A stretch of 64,000 nucleotides of DNA from Chalara sp. BL73 (lineage: Eukaryota; Ascomycota; Leotiomycetes; Helotiales), in NCBI GenBank assembly GCA_918026815.1, contig CAKJVC010000148.1:372001-436000 (forward strand), in the 5' to 3' direction. Positions 11,311-23,700 of the stretch are shown here, piece after piece. Position 1 is the first letter of the stretch; each line of letters starts with the position of its first letter. The translations under genes were made by a program, and so were the position numbers. The notes under the pieces are model-generated. The model was not told where the DNA came from, did no database searches, and saw only the letters and a list, made by a program, of their open reading frames with translations.

Positions 11311-13720
11311 CTAGAGCTCACTAAAAGCGATGAAGTTTTGTAAAGGGACCACGAAACGTTGTTCGCTTTCTACAGTTTGCACCCAACTGCCTAACACTTC
11401 CTCGGCGTCTCTCAGGTTTTCTTCTACAGTAGTCGCAGACCTGGCTGTCCACTTTCCAATTTGTTTCAAATACTTCTTGATTCTACGATCAGAATTATCC
11501 GCGGATTGCGGTGCCTGAATCACAGAATGGAGTGAGGCTTCTGGATTCTTCAACCCTTGAAGAAGGAATGTTGGTCGAGGACTAGTAAAGCTGATAGGAG
11601 ACATTAGATTAATGGAACTCCGGCCGTCCATCATGTCAGTTGCATAGCAATTGCCAATGATTTCGAACTTTGAGTCCAAATATTGAGAGGGTGCCTTTCG
11701 AGGAATAAAAGTAGTATTGCCACCGTGAAAGATGCAAAGACGATCAAGTGGGCTGGCCCTAATCCCATATATATCTTACTTGTTAGAAAGTACCATCGCC
11801 TGGAAGTAGCCAATTTGATTGCATGACCTATGTTCATCAGCTATTCTGCTGAAGGAATTGAAACCGAGTTTGAGCGTTGTAGGGAAATATGACTGTTCCG
11901 TATAAATTCTAGGTGCTTATGCTGTGCAACTTTCTTCTCGCTTGGGGGAGAGTTTATGCCCTCAAGAAACCAATAGGTAAGTGCTCTTGGGTCGTCTTCT
12001 TTTACGCTCCTGTACAATGAACCTCCGTTATCCACATCAGTATATATAACATCAGTGCATATATTTATTTGAAAGTCGATCGTAAAATGATTATAAGAGA
12101 CTGTATGGTGGTTTAGATCATTGAGACCAAGTTGTGCCCATGCTTGAGTTGACCCGTTTAGTTCCTCATCGCCTATAGAAACATCAACGATGAGGAAGCC
12201 TGGCACTTTGAGAAATGCATGTGTAGCGTCGCGACTAAACCTCCTAATCGACATAATTGTATAATATGCTGCAAGCCCGACCAGCTGGTCCGTTTCGACA
12301 CCTGAGGCCTAGGCTAACCATGGCAATCGTTTATTGACAAATTCTTCGACTGAAATCCCAGCCGCCATCTTGTCAAATTGAGGTACATATGAAGGTTTGG
12401 GTCGCAGCCTCGGCAGAACCGCGCTATCGAATATCTTTAACTGAGTATCGTGCGGCGAATGGTATATCACCCGGTTCTCTGCCCGGCGACTTTCAATATA
12501 ATCCCCAACCCGGGACCCGAGATAGGAGATTCTGCCTATTCTTCCTTCTAAGATCTCCTGTGAGAATGCTGAGTGAATTCGTATGATTTACCATTGCCAG
12601 GGTGGTTCTCTTAAAGACATCACGCGTTCTCCAAGTGTAATCCGCATCGACTAAACAGTGATTAGAAGCGAGACCAAGCAGGGCATATACCTCATTGTGC
12701 TCAACCGTAGCTTTTCGGTTACGAAATTGCCTCATTAGTGACAGCAAATCTGCTCTGTCGCCTCTCCTGGAGCGTTTTTGTAAGTGAGTGGATATCGGTC
12801 TCGATATGAGCAGACATGTTCAACACAATGGTATATTCGCGTGGATAAGATGCCATTCTCGAGGAAGAGCGGTGTTCTGTATAGGAAATAGCGGCTTCAA
12901 TTAATCGCTCCCATGGAGCAATCACCGGCTTGAGTTATCACCACAATTTGTGGCACAACTATCTCTTGCACTGTCCATATACGGTTAAACTAAGTGGCAT
13001 GAACTAAGTGCCTCAAAGCCTCGAATATGTTTCTCTGATAAGAACTGTTCTTGTTGACTTGTGAGGTATCATCGAACGGAGCAATAGAGTCGAAATCCCC
13101 ACCTTTGGCGAGAAGGCAAGTAAGACAAAAAAGGTTATGATTAGAATTGCGTGAAGTCCATCTTCTCAGCTTGTGGACTTGACCAGATTGGCAGCAAGTC
13201 GCAAAAGTACCTAGCCTTGTGTCATCCTGATAATCTTTGAGGTATTCTGTCAAGGTTGAAGGTATTGCACGTGTTGGGGGAATGCTCTCCGTTCTTGGGT
13301 CTCCAAAATGTACAACAGTCTCTGATGAATTTGAGAAAATTTTACCCATCAACGTGACTTTCTGAGCTCTCTCTTGCTGGTTACTTTAGTCCATGCATAA
13401 CAAATCGACCCAAATCGCGATATAAGCATCTCCTCATTGTAACTGGCGGAATGCTGCCTCCAAATATATGGTAATTAAATGCTGACATCCCTCCAGCACA
13501 ATGGCTTCATGCGTATTGAGGCACCCCATATATACGACAATGCTCTGTATTCTGGTGCGGTTTCAAAAAGGGCGTTGCTAAGTCCATATCCTAGAATATA
13601 GACCCACTTGCTGGGAAGAAGCTTCAGCAAGCGTATTTTCGATTCTGAGAGATAAGAATGAATGAATTTGGAGATGTCGCTGGGATTAAGGTAAGTTACA
13701 GGCGACGGCAGATGCTCCAT
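11311..13720 (-). pseudogene. HET-domain (heterokaryon incompatibility) gene relic with RIP-like stops
   Basis: Minus-strand pieces in changing frames follow the order of a fungal HET protein. An ATG start at 13720 leads to YRALSYIWG near 13530. A WVD-x4-CMD piece near 13410 is followed by MGKIFSNSSETVVHFGD near 13340, an IWTVQE motif near 12965, VEHNEVYALLGLA near 12690, and a C-terminal part with FEIIGNCY (about 11675) running to 11311. Several in-frame stops sit where the family expects Gln or Arg, for example TAA right after CMD and TGA upstream of WVD, consistent with C-to-T change of CAA and CGA. Frameshifts add to the damage. HET proteins trigger incompatibility reactions between unlike nuclei; this copy cannot encode a full protein. 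Confidence 0.8.
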
Positions 13721-16700
13721 ACTAATTGTAGTTCGGAGCTCCTGTCAAAAGTCTTTTTACCGGAAGAGTATGTTGTCAGAACATAATGTCAGGCTATGGA
13801 GCGGAAATACACAGGACTGCAAATGGCGCTTCTTGTGTAAGGTGCTCCCCTACAAGCTATCCGGATTCAAAGAACCTAGGCACTGACTAGATATAGCGAG
13901 ATGTTCATGAAATTCAATTCCACCGACTTATCGATAGTGCCGTTAGCCCGCCTAGTCGAAAAGTGACTAGCCAAGTGATAGAAGACTTATAAGAGCCCTG
14001 GCTTGGAGCCGCATGTACTTGTGCCAAGGACAATGTGAACTGGAATGAAACCGAATTCTCCACTTTAAATGCTGACTCCTCTCCTGTGGCCAGTGCTTGG
14101 CGGGCAAAGGTCATGTAGTCGTGAGATACCAAAATACGGTCCTGTCCCCGAAAGCTATATCAGCACGAATACTGAATGACACTAAATGGCTAAGGGATAG
14201 ATCAAAGGCGGCGAATCTTTTCTTTTGGGCCCCTTAAGTTTTACGACTTTCACTTCCTTATTGCCGTACACATATCCAGTTTGATACATGTTGTTAGTCT
14301 GAAACGGTGAAAGCAGTGGTGATATCACGATATATTGAGCCCTAAATTCGAATACTATACACCACGCAATATGAGATTTCAAATAGCCATACGTATCGCG
14401 GCAAAATCTGCAATCTTATATTATATCATACTATACTGTGGTACTACAATACTAACCCGAAATGAAGCTATTCCCAATTAGTAATACATATTAGACTATT
14501 TCGAGATCTTACCTAGATTTGCTCTACTAATACTGTAACGATAGCAACAGGAATAGGTTTTACCGCTGCGCCAACGGCCAAAAATTCACTAGAATTGACC
14601 TTTCGGTTAATTCTCTATTCCGCTATATATAGGTCACGTGTACCGTGACAAGGAGCAGAAAATCTTCGGCAATTTAGGTACGTTTTAGCTGCAAAGCCGC
14701 ATTCCATCCTTGGCATGATATCATAGTATATTGTCAATATGATATGAGATCAAAATTTCATATTCATACTAGTGCTCTACGAGATATCTTATACTAATAC
14801 TAGCGTAGTATCAAAAAGTCGATCTCATATGACTTGTGGCTCGATATCACTAAATATCACCATACTAGTGCTTTCACTGGTCTGAAATCGCCCAATTCGC
14901 AGGGTCGTTTACTAGATCTCCAATGATGGTATAAGAGAGCTGTCAAAGAAGGAACCCAATAAGCAGAATCTATTTGTAGATCTCCCGTTTTTGTATCTTG
15001 CTCATTATGTGTAAATCGGCGGTCCCTGGCCCTGACCTGAATGCACACGTATCCAATAAACTACCTCGGGGTTTCTCCACAGGAAGTTCAGCCGATGGTT
15101 TTGATAGATAATCATTAAAGGGGTACATTTTACGTAAGTTGACTATTCCGATTTGTTTCAGAATGGGATTGTTTGTCTAGTTTCCTGCAAGTTCGTTAAA
15201 TCACAAAAGGGACATCTTGAATAACCCCCATGAATGCTCTCAGCCACGTTGTTATGAGCCCCAATACTGTGGTAGGTGAAAGAATTTGCGGCTGTATCGA
15301 TACAAGCCAGTTGTCAGGAGACGCTGTTAGGCCCATTAACAGAAGGACCTTCCGACTGCCTGAGAGTTCATGACTGATCATAGTACTTCACCAAAGTCCA
15401 GAGAGACTGCGGGCAACATTGCCGAATAGTAATCCGCATACAGATAATATATCGAATTGTTGACACGCTAACCACATATCCCTACCGCCAGGATATAGAC
15501 TAAAACATGGTAGAATATCCAAGGCTCAATAACGATGAATTAGCATCTTTTACCTGAAGGATTTCAGAACGAAAGAGGTCTGATTGTCCAAGATGGTAAT
15601 ACTCTCACGGAGAGCATTGTCTTGAGTTTACTGTAAATTTGCTATGCCTGATGATCCGCGTAAATGACAGGGGCTCGAAAAGTACGTCACCCAAGTTGCG
15701 AGACATATATTCTAGAAAGCGTACATGCCTTTCCCGTTCATGTCCTTTCTTAATGCTATACCTAGCACCATTTGTTATTGGTAGTCAAGAAAGGCCTTCT
15801 GGAACAAGGTCATAAAGAAGGAACCCGTGGAACTTACTATTCCATGGAAAAAGAATCCTTTTCAAGAGAAATTTTGCTATCTAACGCTGTAGATGATTAT
15901 CAATGATGGCTATCCAGGAAAGTGGTGTACTTAAAGCCACTGACGTAATGAACGGATTGATCTTGTTTCCCTTGAGTATATTGACTAAAGGGGATATCGG
16001 AATGTTAATTATCTCGGTTTAAGCCTGCTGGCTCAGATTACTTTATTTGACAATGATGATGGCATATGGCATCTTCACCTTGTAACTATATAGGCAGGTA
16101 CAAAAGGTCTCGGCACTTCATTCGTGGCAGAGAAATTTAATTGAAGAAAAAGCCCACCCAGAGGAGAGAATCTAATTTCAAACTTGTGATCGTAGATGGA
16201 TTTGAAAGACCAAAGATCGTATCCCGTGGAATCTAGAATACCTCATTCGTATAAGATGGATCAAAACCTGGGAGACTTTATGAAGACGATCATATTCCGG
16301 CACGATGGGGGCTTGGGAAGAGGAGATTTCGACCCACATACTCCAGGATGTACTGTAATAGTTATCATGACCATGAGGGCTCATAGCAAGATCTTGGTGA
16401 AAGGGCCGCAAGATATGCAGGTACTGTCCAACATGAGACTCTCACTACTTAAAGAAGCTGAGAAGAAATGTATCTTCGCCCAGCTCACAAGATACGCGAC
16501 AAGCCTATAGGAAAGGCTTCGTTACATTCCAATTATTAATTGGATGTATTCAAGTCACACGGCAAGCACTGTTGTTTGCTCTCGTTGTGAGGTGGAGAGA
16601 TTAACCCAGCCCGCGAGCATCGGTCATTTATCAAGACTTGCTCTGTAAGCGCTTCGAGTGTTCTTACTCCTTGTTATATCTCATGGCTTCTGAGTCGTTG

Positions 16701-16900
16701 ATTTGACTGGGCAGGTCGTGAAAGAAGCTATTGCCTTACTTAGGTGAGGCCGCGAGGCACAGAACATAGCCTTGTGGACCAGTGTCTAAAATTGGCTGAC
16801 ACATCCGAATTCGTTGCAAATTTAGAACAATAATATTGCTTTCAAACGTGTGTGCGATAAGAATGGACTGCCATTTTTCGACTCGGCTTCTGACGTTGAT
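13721..16900. other. AT-rich degenerate block
   Basis: This stretch is TA-dense, with abundant stop codons in all frames and no intact gene. A minus-strand fragment at 15196-15381 (hydrophobic, with NWLVSIQPQ and ITTWLRAFMGVI) faintly recalls fungal DUF3176 membrane proteins, but too weakly to annotate as such. The 12-mer catactagtgct occurs at about 14767 and 14862 in an otherwise ATATC-rich segment. RIP-type decay of former repeats or genes is the likely explanation. Confidence 0.45.
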
Positions 16901-17019
16901 AGGACTAACCAATATACCTCAATAAATATGATTGAAGAGATACGGGGTACGCAGGGAAGGGAACCCGAAATTTACTTATTATCATTGTGTGTAGGGCGGC
17001 CCCAAAAGCACCTCTTATC

Positions 17020-17054
17020 CGGCGCCCGCCCCAGCCATCAATTAGCGGGCGCCG
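17020..17054. repeat. GC-rich perfect inverted repeat (10-bp arms)
   Basis: CGGCGCCCGC at 17020-17029 is exactly complementary in reverse to GCGGGCGCCG at 17045-17054, with a 15-base AT-containing loop. It lies about 720 bp upstream of the FMP27-type gene, at the edge of the AT-rich block, and is markedly more GC-rich than its surroundings. It could be a regulatory palindrome, a CpG-rich island or a chance hairpin. Confidence 0.6.
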
Positions 17055-17774
17055 CCCTGCCCCACTCCAAACCTCTGGCCCGAACAGTAGAGAGACAGGC
17101 CACTTCATTGGTGTAATCGCTGGTGTAACGCCACACTGTTGGGATTCGGGAAATCAAAAGCTGGCATTACTGTTCGATAATAAGAACAGGGGGGTCGGTT
17201 TGGTTGTGGTTGAGCGAGCGGCTTTATCTCCAACCATCAAACCATCTTCCTACGCATAGATACATTGTCGACGACACTTCTTTTCTAGCACTTCTTTTGA
17301 AGCTTGCTGCTGTTCGCGTTCTTGGTGGCGTAAACCATCGACTTATGCGGATGCGCCGGAAACTTATTGCTCCAGAACGGCCACAAAACTTACTTTCCCA
17401 AGACGTGCCTTCATACTTCGCGCAAGCCTCAGTGAATGCGAATGTCGCTCCGCAGTTAGCACCCTTCCTTGGTTAACTTATATCGCCTATAGCGAGGTTG
17501 TGTTGTTGATACCCCGAAGCCTTGTCCCCACTCGCTATTCACCAACAGATCGCATTGCATCACTCCTTCAAAGCATGCTGATGATCATTTATCTCCCGGT
17601 TCGAAGTCGGCACAGTCAGAAAGATATACAGTCGGAGGGTTGCGTTTCTTTATGAGAGCAGGACAGGGCCCAGGAAACGAATGGGTTTTTGAGATTCTCG
17701 TCATTGCCTCGAGTTGTTGAGTACCAGTTCTCTGTGCCACAGCACCTCACGAATTTCCGAATGGCGCGCAGCGA
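17055..17774. promoter_or_regulatory. Upstream region of the FMP27-type gene
   Basis: About 720 bp of more balanced composition precede the giant gene. Open frames of 90-113 codons occur in the plus direction but show no recognisable domain, and one overlaps the gene start. I treat the region as promoter and leader. Confidence 0.4.
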
Positions 17775-20700
17775 GTGACAGCAGCTATGGCGATCCTAAA
17801 CCCTACTTTCATCTTCGGGGTGATTGTCCTCCTCTATTTCTCGTCCTTTATCTTTTTTGCCTTGATTCGAATCGTCACGGGCGTCTCCATTCAGCGCATC
17901 GGATACTTTTCCCTCCGGAGGATTACCTACACACCAAGAGATGGGGTAAAGATAGAGATCAGGGGCCTGGGTCTGGTCTTACACCGTCCAACTTTTGCAC
18001 AGCCAACGTGGCTCAGTGTTGTTCTCACGGAACTGGCAATAACTGTAGATCTTAGGGCAGACAAAGCAGAGGTGGAAGAAGACGAGGATGAGGAACTCAA
18101 TGAGGCTGCCAGCCGGTCAGACCATAAGCTGGAGCCAAAGAAGAAGCCTCTGCCGCGAAACGAAAGTTTTGATACGCAAAGAAGCAAAAGCTGGCAGCGC
18201 CTAACAGCCATCAAGGACCGGATAAAAAGACTTCACCGGAAGATAAACTGGATACGGATGGTCGATGTTGTAGCAACGAATACATCGGTGAGCGTCTTAG
18301 ACGTTGGACAATTACAAGTAGGTAACTTTACGATGGCCGTGGACACTCGTCGCAAGATGGTGGACAGATCGCGCATGTTCTCACACGTCAAATCAGTCAA
18401 GAAAGAGCAGAGGCCAGCAGAGTGGATGCTTACAATTCGAAGCGTCTTATTCACTCCAGATGGAAGAGAGTCTCTGGAAGTCCTCGATCATGCGACGCTA
18501 AATGTGCATGGATTGCTTTACAAGGGGCTTGACGGACTTCGCGATGCAGCTATTGCACTTAAGCTAGGTCGGATACACATACCATATGACGACATCAACA
18601 ATTGCTTGAATCGGCTGAAGACATACCAGAGATCAAATAGGCCCAGAGATATAAAGAGCAAATTCGCGGAGATATCTATGACAAATTTGATCGAAGAACT
18701 TGACCAGCCTGGTAGTCAGCAGGAAAATCTTGTCCAAACGGTCTCAGATTCGAAAGAGTTTGTAAGCTCCATTCTTCGCGGTATTAAAGAGGTTCAGTTC
18801 GCCGTTAGCTATGTTGGTTTCACCAAGAAAGTTCCATTTATTCAACCTCATGGCTCTCCAGTTTACATCAATGCATCGATGAAGGAGGTTGGTGTGGACC
18901 TACATCGACTCGATCAGAAGTCTCCAGCTCACCGCATGTACTTCTCTTCCAAGGATGTGGCTCACCAAGCTCTGGTTGCAGCTTTATCTATTGCTATTAA
19001 TGTTGACGATGGCCACGAAGGGTCAGATAGACTGATATATATCCCTATGGCCACCACAACTGTTCGCACGACACTGCCTTCGAAGACCATGGAATTCGGT
19101 AGAGACAACAGCGCAGACGAGCGGAATGCTAACATGCTTTTTGCAAATGTTGTCATTACTTCTCCTTCGATTGACCTGGATCCAAAACATCTGCCCCTTG
19201 TATTGGCCTTACTACAATCTAGACCCAAATCGCACACAGATTCATCGCCTCAGCGACATATAATCATTTCACGATTACTACCTAAAACGAATGTGAAGTT
19301 TTCTATGCATGAGCCGGTTGTACGGATTGCCCTGCCTCCAGTGGAAAAGGACGCCGCAGACGACGATTTTGATCTGATCATCTCCTCAATTTCCTCAATA
19401 TCCTTGGACATAGAATCTTCACATTCGGCAGTAGGAGAACTACATTACAGTCTTGCATCCACCTTGAGATTGCTGTCACATGATCTTTACTACCAAACAT
19501 CGTCAGCCATTCGATATGACCTACTACAGACTGGTTCATTAGAATTAAAAGTTCAACTCAACGCAAGCCCAGAGGTTTATATTGTGGCCTCAGGATTCTT
19601 GCAGACATTTTCCGTACATATGGTTCGCCCAGAAATCAGCGACGGGGTGCGACAAATCGTTCGTCAACTACGATTAAATGTGGAGCCAGAGAAAAAGGGT
19701 CGCTCTCGATCAACCAGAGATCCAAACTTTATCCGTGCATTGCCTGCCTGGTTGCTTCATTTCCAGCTCCAGGGTTCAGATTTTAGTGCGGAGGTGGCAG
19801 GAGTCGACGAGGATATTTCTGAAGAAACGAGAGGCCTTGCTCTCCAGTTGGAGTCCTGGACAGCTGAGTATCGAGCCCAAAGAGTTGATGGCCTTGACAA
19901 ACGGGGAGCCAGACGCAGAGCTGGAAGTCGTTCGTTGACACCAGAGACGGATCTGTTCTTGGCCATGCCTCAATCGCCCCGCAAAAAACAACAAGTGCAT
20001 CATCCTACAGATGGAAGACGTTTGGCTATTCATGTGCGAGGGCTCGAATCTTTTGTAATCGAGTCTGCAGATAGATGGGAACCCGAGCCGTTCGTCGCAG
20101 TGCCACGCTTTGAGGTAGCGTTGGCAACTTCAAGTGATAATCAAGGTCCGATCTTCCATGTCAATTCGAACGTGAAGACTTTGCTTGTACAGTACTCGCT
20201 ATATCGCCATTATGCATGCGGTGTCGCAACTACGGTGCTGAAAAAGGCTTTTGTGCGTACTAAGGCAGATGAAGAAGAAGCTGAACGGACACGAGCAGTC
20301 CAAAAGCCACCCAGGCATGCTGGATACTTGTCTCCCATGATGTCGCCAGAAGATTTCTACACAAAGACTGCCCCAGAATATCCTTTCACAACTAAAGAAT
20401 TAGTCACCATCGACTTTAGATCGACGTTGCTACAAGTCAAAGCAGATATGCCTTCCGATCCGAGAATGATGCTTCAGATATATGGCATTGAAGCTGGACG
20501 TCATAGATGGTCGCCTCCATTTCTGCATGCCAAATTAACCCGTCTCTATGCATCTGCCCCTAGAATGCGAAATGTATGGGCCAGAATCGTCAGCGTCAAA
20601 GGGTTAAGGGTTGACCTCCGAGAGCATCGACGGATGCGGCAATCTGGAGAGATGATTGATGAGAGAATGATTGACGTGAACACAGATGCTATCAGGTTAG

Positions 20701-23700
20701 CCATACCCCACCAATTGATTTTGCACAAAGTGTTGGATAACACTGTAAATACCCTTAAATCAGTACAGCAGCTGCACCACCGTTTCGCAACTGGCACGAA
20801 CGAGTATATTTTAGAGAAAGGTCCAGAAGCTGCCAAACTTATTCCAAAGCTTTCGATTCGCAGCAAAGCATTACTATTTGAATTGGAAGATGGAGCATTT
20901 GAATGGAAGTTGAGTGCTATCTATCGAGCAGGACTAATCGAGCAAAGACAGCGTCTCGCTCGCGAAGCAGCTTTCAATGTCAAGGCGAAGAAAATTGAGG
21001 AAGAAGAATTGCGCAAGGATCCCTCTAGGTTTCGTAATCGATCCACCCACCCTCGAGGGCGAAGCAAGCCCAATGAGGCTTCTAGGCAGCGTAGCAGGAG
21101 TGTAGAGGACGAGTCCCATACTGGACGCCGTTCAAGATCCGAGCGTGGCCGAAGGATACGCTATGATCCTGAAGGAACTTGTGGAATAACCAGTACAAGC
21201 AAGATCTCTATCGCAGAGGCTCAGGAAAGACTACAGCGTCAGAATGCTCAGAGTTGGAAAAAACGCATCGACAATATTTTCAGCACGGCCAAAAACAAAA
21301 TGAAAGAGATACGTGGGGTTTTCTGGGGACCAGACCAACTTCCGGAAGATATGGAAGATGATGAGAATATTCTCGAAGTTCCTCAGCGCCCTGCACTGAT
21401 GGCAACTTTGATAAGTGATCTCCACATCACTATCGATAAACCATCCTTCCCGCTCTCCCAGCTACCAGATTTTATTCATCGCGTTGGAAAAGGCATGCCC
21501 CATGATACCAAGTACTCACTCTTGGTACCAATGCATGTTCAACTTGACATGGGTGAAGCTCGAGTGACACTTCGAGACTACCCACTTCCATTACTTCATG
21601 TCCCTGCTATCAAGCCTGGACAGTCTCCAAGACTTCCGGCATGGTCCCTGAAAACTGATTTTGTCATTGGCGAAGAATACCAAGGACCCGAATCAACAAG
21701 ACATGCGCAGGTGGACATTATTCCACCACTTAGTCGCGAGCCGGGTGCTTCGAATAAGGGTCGTTTTGCAATCGATGTTCGGAGGACCGTCTCTCCAGTC
21801 AAGACCTATTCTGATATAAAGGTTAATATCAATACTGGGTTCCCAACTCGAATAACGTGGGGAGCGTCGTACCAGCCAGCAATCCAAGATATGATGATGG
21901 TTATTGAGACCTTTACAAAGCCTCAAGTTGATCCATCAGACCGTGTCGGTTTCTGGGACAAGATACGCTTGAGTTTCCACTCTCGACTTACCGTTGCATG
22001 GACTGGAGACGGCGACGTTCATCTTATGCTCAAAGGAACTCGCGACCCATACATGGTGACTGGCAATGGTGCTGGTTTCTTGATGTGTTGGCGAAATGAC
22101 GTCAAATGGAATATAGGGCGTGACGATGACCCTCGCAGGCTCATTACAGTGGATAGCAACGAATACATTCTAGCTATCCCAGACTATAGTCATCAAGCCC
22201 GTGCAGCAGAGCACCTTCATAGAGACGATGACGATAGTATGATGAGTGCCGACAGCTATAAACGTGGCGCAGCATTCAAGAAGGTTGTCATGAAACTTTC
22301 TGGAAACGTGCAGTGGATGGCTGGATTGATGTTTGAAAGAAATGTAGGCACTGAGGGACAGCGATCATTCGACTTCGAGCCTCACTACAAAGTCGTCTTC
22401 AAGGAGCCACAGTTTGCGAAAGCTCCTCCCGGTATTGAATACGATGCCTTCAGAGGATTCAGAAGCAACCATATTCACATGTCTATAGCTGTGAAGGCGC
22501 CCGTCGACCGGGAGTGGTCACCATCCAATACCATATCCTCTCAGAGTTACAATACAGTCCATCTCACACCACGTTTCTTTACCCACTTTTTTGCATGGTG
22601 GTCGATGTTCGGTGGGACGATGTCACTCCCCATTCGCCAAGGGACTCTGTGGCCTGGTATCGAAAAATCAAGTAAAAAGTTCGGTAGGCATTTGGCAACA
22701 ATTAAATATAGCTTGCTTCTGGCTCCTCTGTTTCTAAGCCATATTTACAAGCACAAAGACGCTGAGGATTACTCAGAGGATATTGTGTCTGCCACTGGGC
22801 TGAAAATGAGGCTAGATAGTTTCATGCTAGATATGCACCAGCGGCGAGAGGAATTCCACACCCAAGATAAAGGCCAGAAGACACCGACAAAGACAAGTGG
22901 TCTCAAAATGCACCAAGCGCAGTTGGATTTGGTCTCGGCTGATATTCGTGCGGTCTCGGCCAGTATCGCTGGTACAACAACCGAAGACTTACAGAAAGCT
23001 TCAGCTCCCACACTGTTATCACAACACGATGGCGCAATGACTGACCTTTCTCGTTTTGAGATTCCCGACAATGATTTCAGCTGGATCGATATGGATGATT
23101 TCGTCGAACTCGACTGGATATTACCCTCGGAAGCAAATCCAGAGACGAAAATAATGCCATTGGCGTATGCACCAAGATTTACCTACTTCCGCCAAACAGA
23201 TCATGGCGATACCATTTCCGGTGATCCGGATAGAACCAGCCCGTTTGGAAACGAGCCGACACACTTCTGTATCATGAGCAAAGACGATGATCCACGTCGT
23301 GTCCAGGTTCAACTGATTCAGAAGAGATTGGATCAGCTTGAAGGACAGATGAAAGCCCACAGTCTAGCTGTAGATGAGGCTGAGCTTGAACATGTGAAGG
23401 ACACGAGTAATCCAGCCGCAACAGAAGCTCTCGAGCAACTTTTTAGGCACGGCAACGCAATGAGAGATAAAAGACTTTTCCTTGAATCCATGATGCATCG
23501 GATGGCCATGCGAATTCATACAAATAGGAGGCGAGCCGTACCAGATGGGGATGCAGATGTTGACAGCGAAGGGGAGTCACCCGAACCAAAGGGTCAGGAT
23601 CCCAAAGCTGAGGCTATGGATAGTAATCCAGGTGCAGAATTTGTCAGTGACTTCAACAACCGATTCGTCATTCATAACATGCAGCTGAAGTGGAACAACC

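Noticed and set aside
15196..15381. DUF3176-like membrane protein fragment
   Set aside because: Similarity is a faint spacing of Trp, Pro and hydrophobic residues over about 40 residues, not enough to annotate a gene.
17590..17620. GGTTCGAAGTC resembling a tRNA T-loop
   Set aside because: No matching acceptor, D or anticodon stem around it. Similar GTTCGA strings near 32056 and 61621 also fail. No tRNA or rRNA gene was found in the window.
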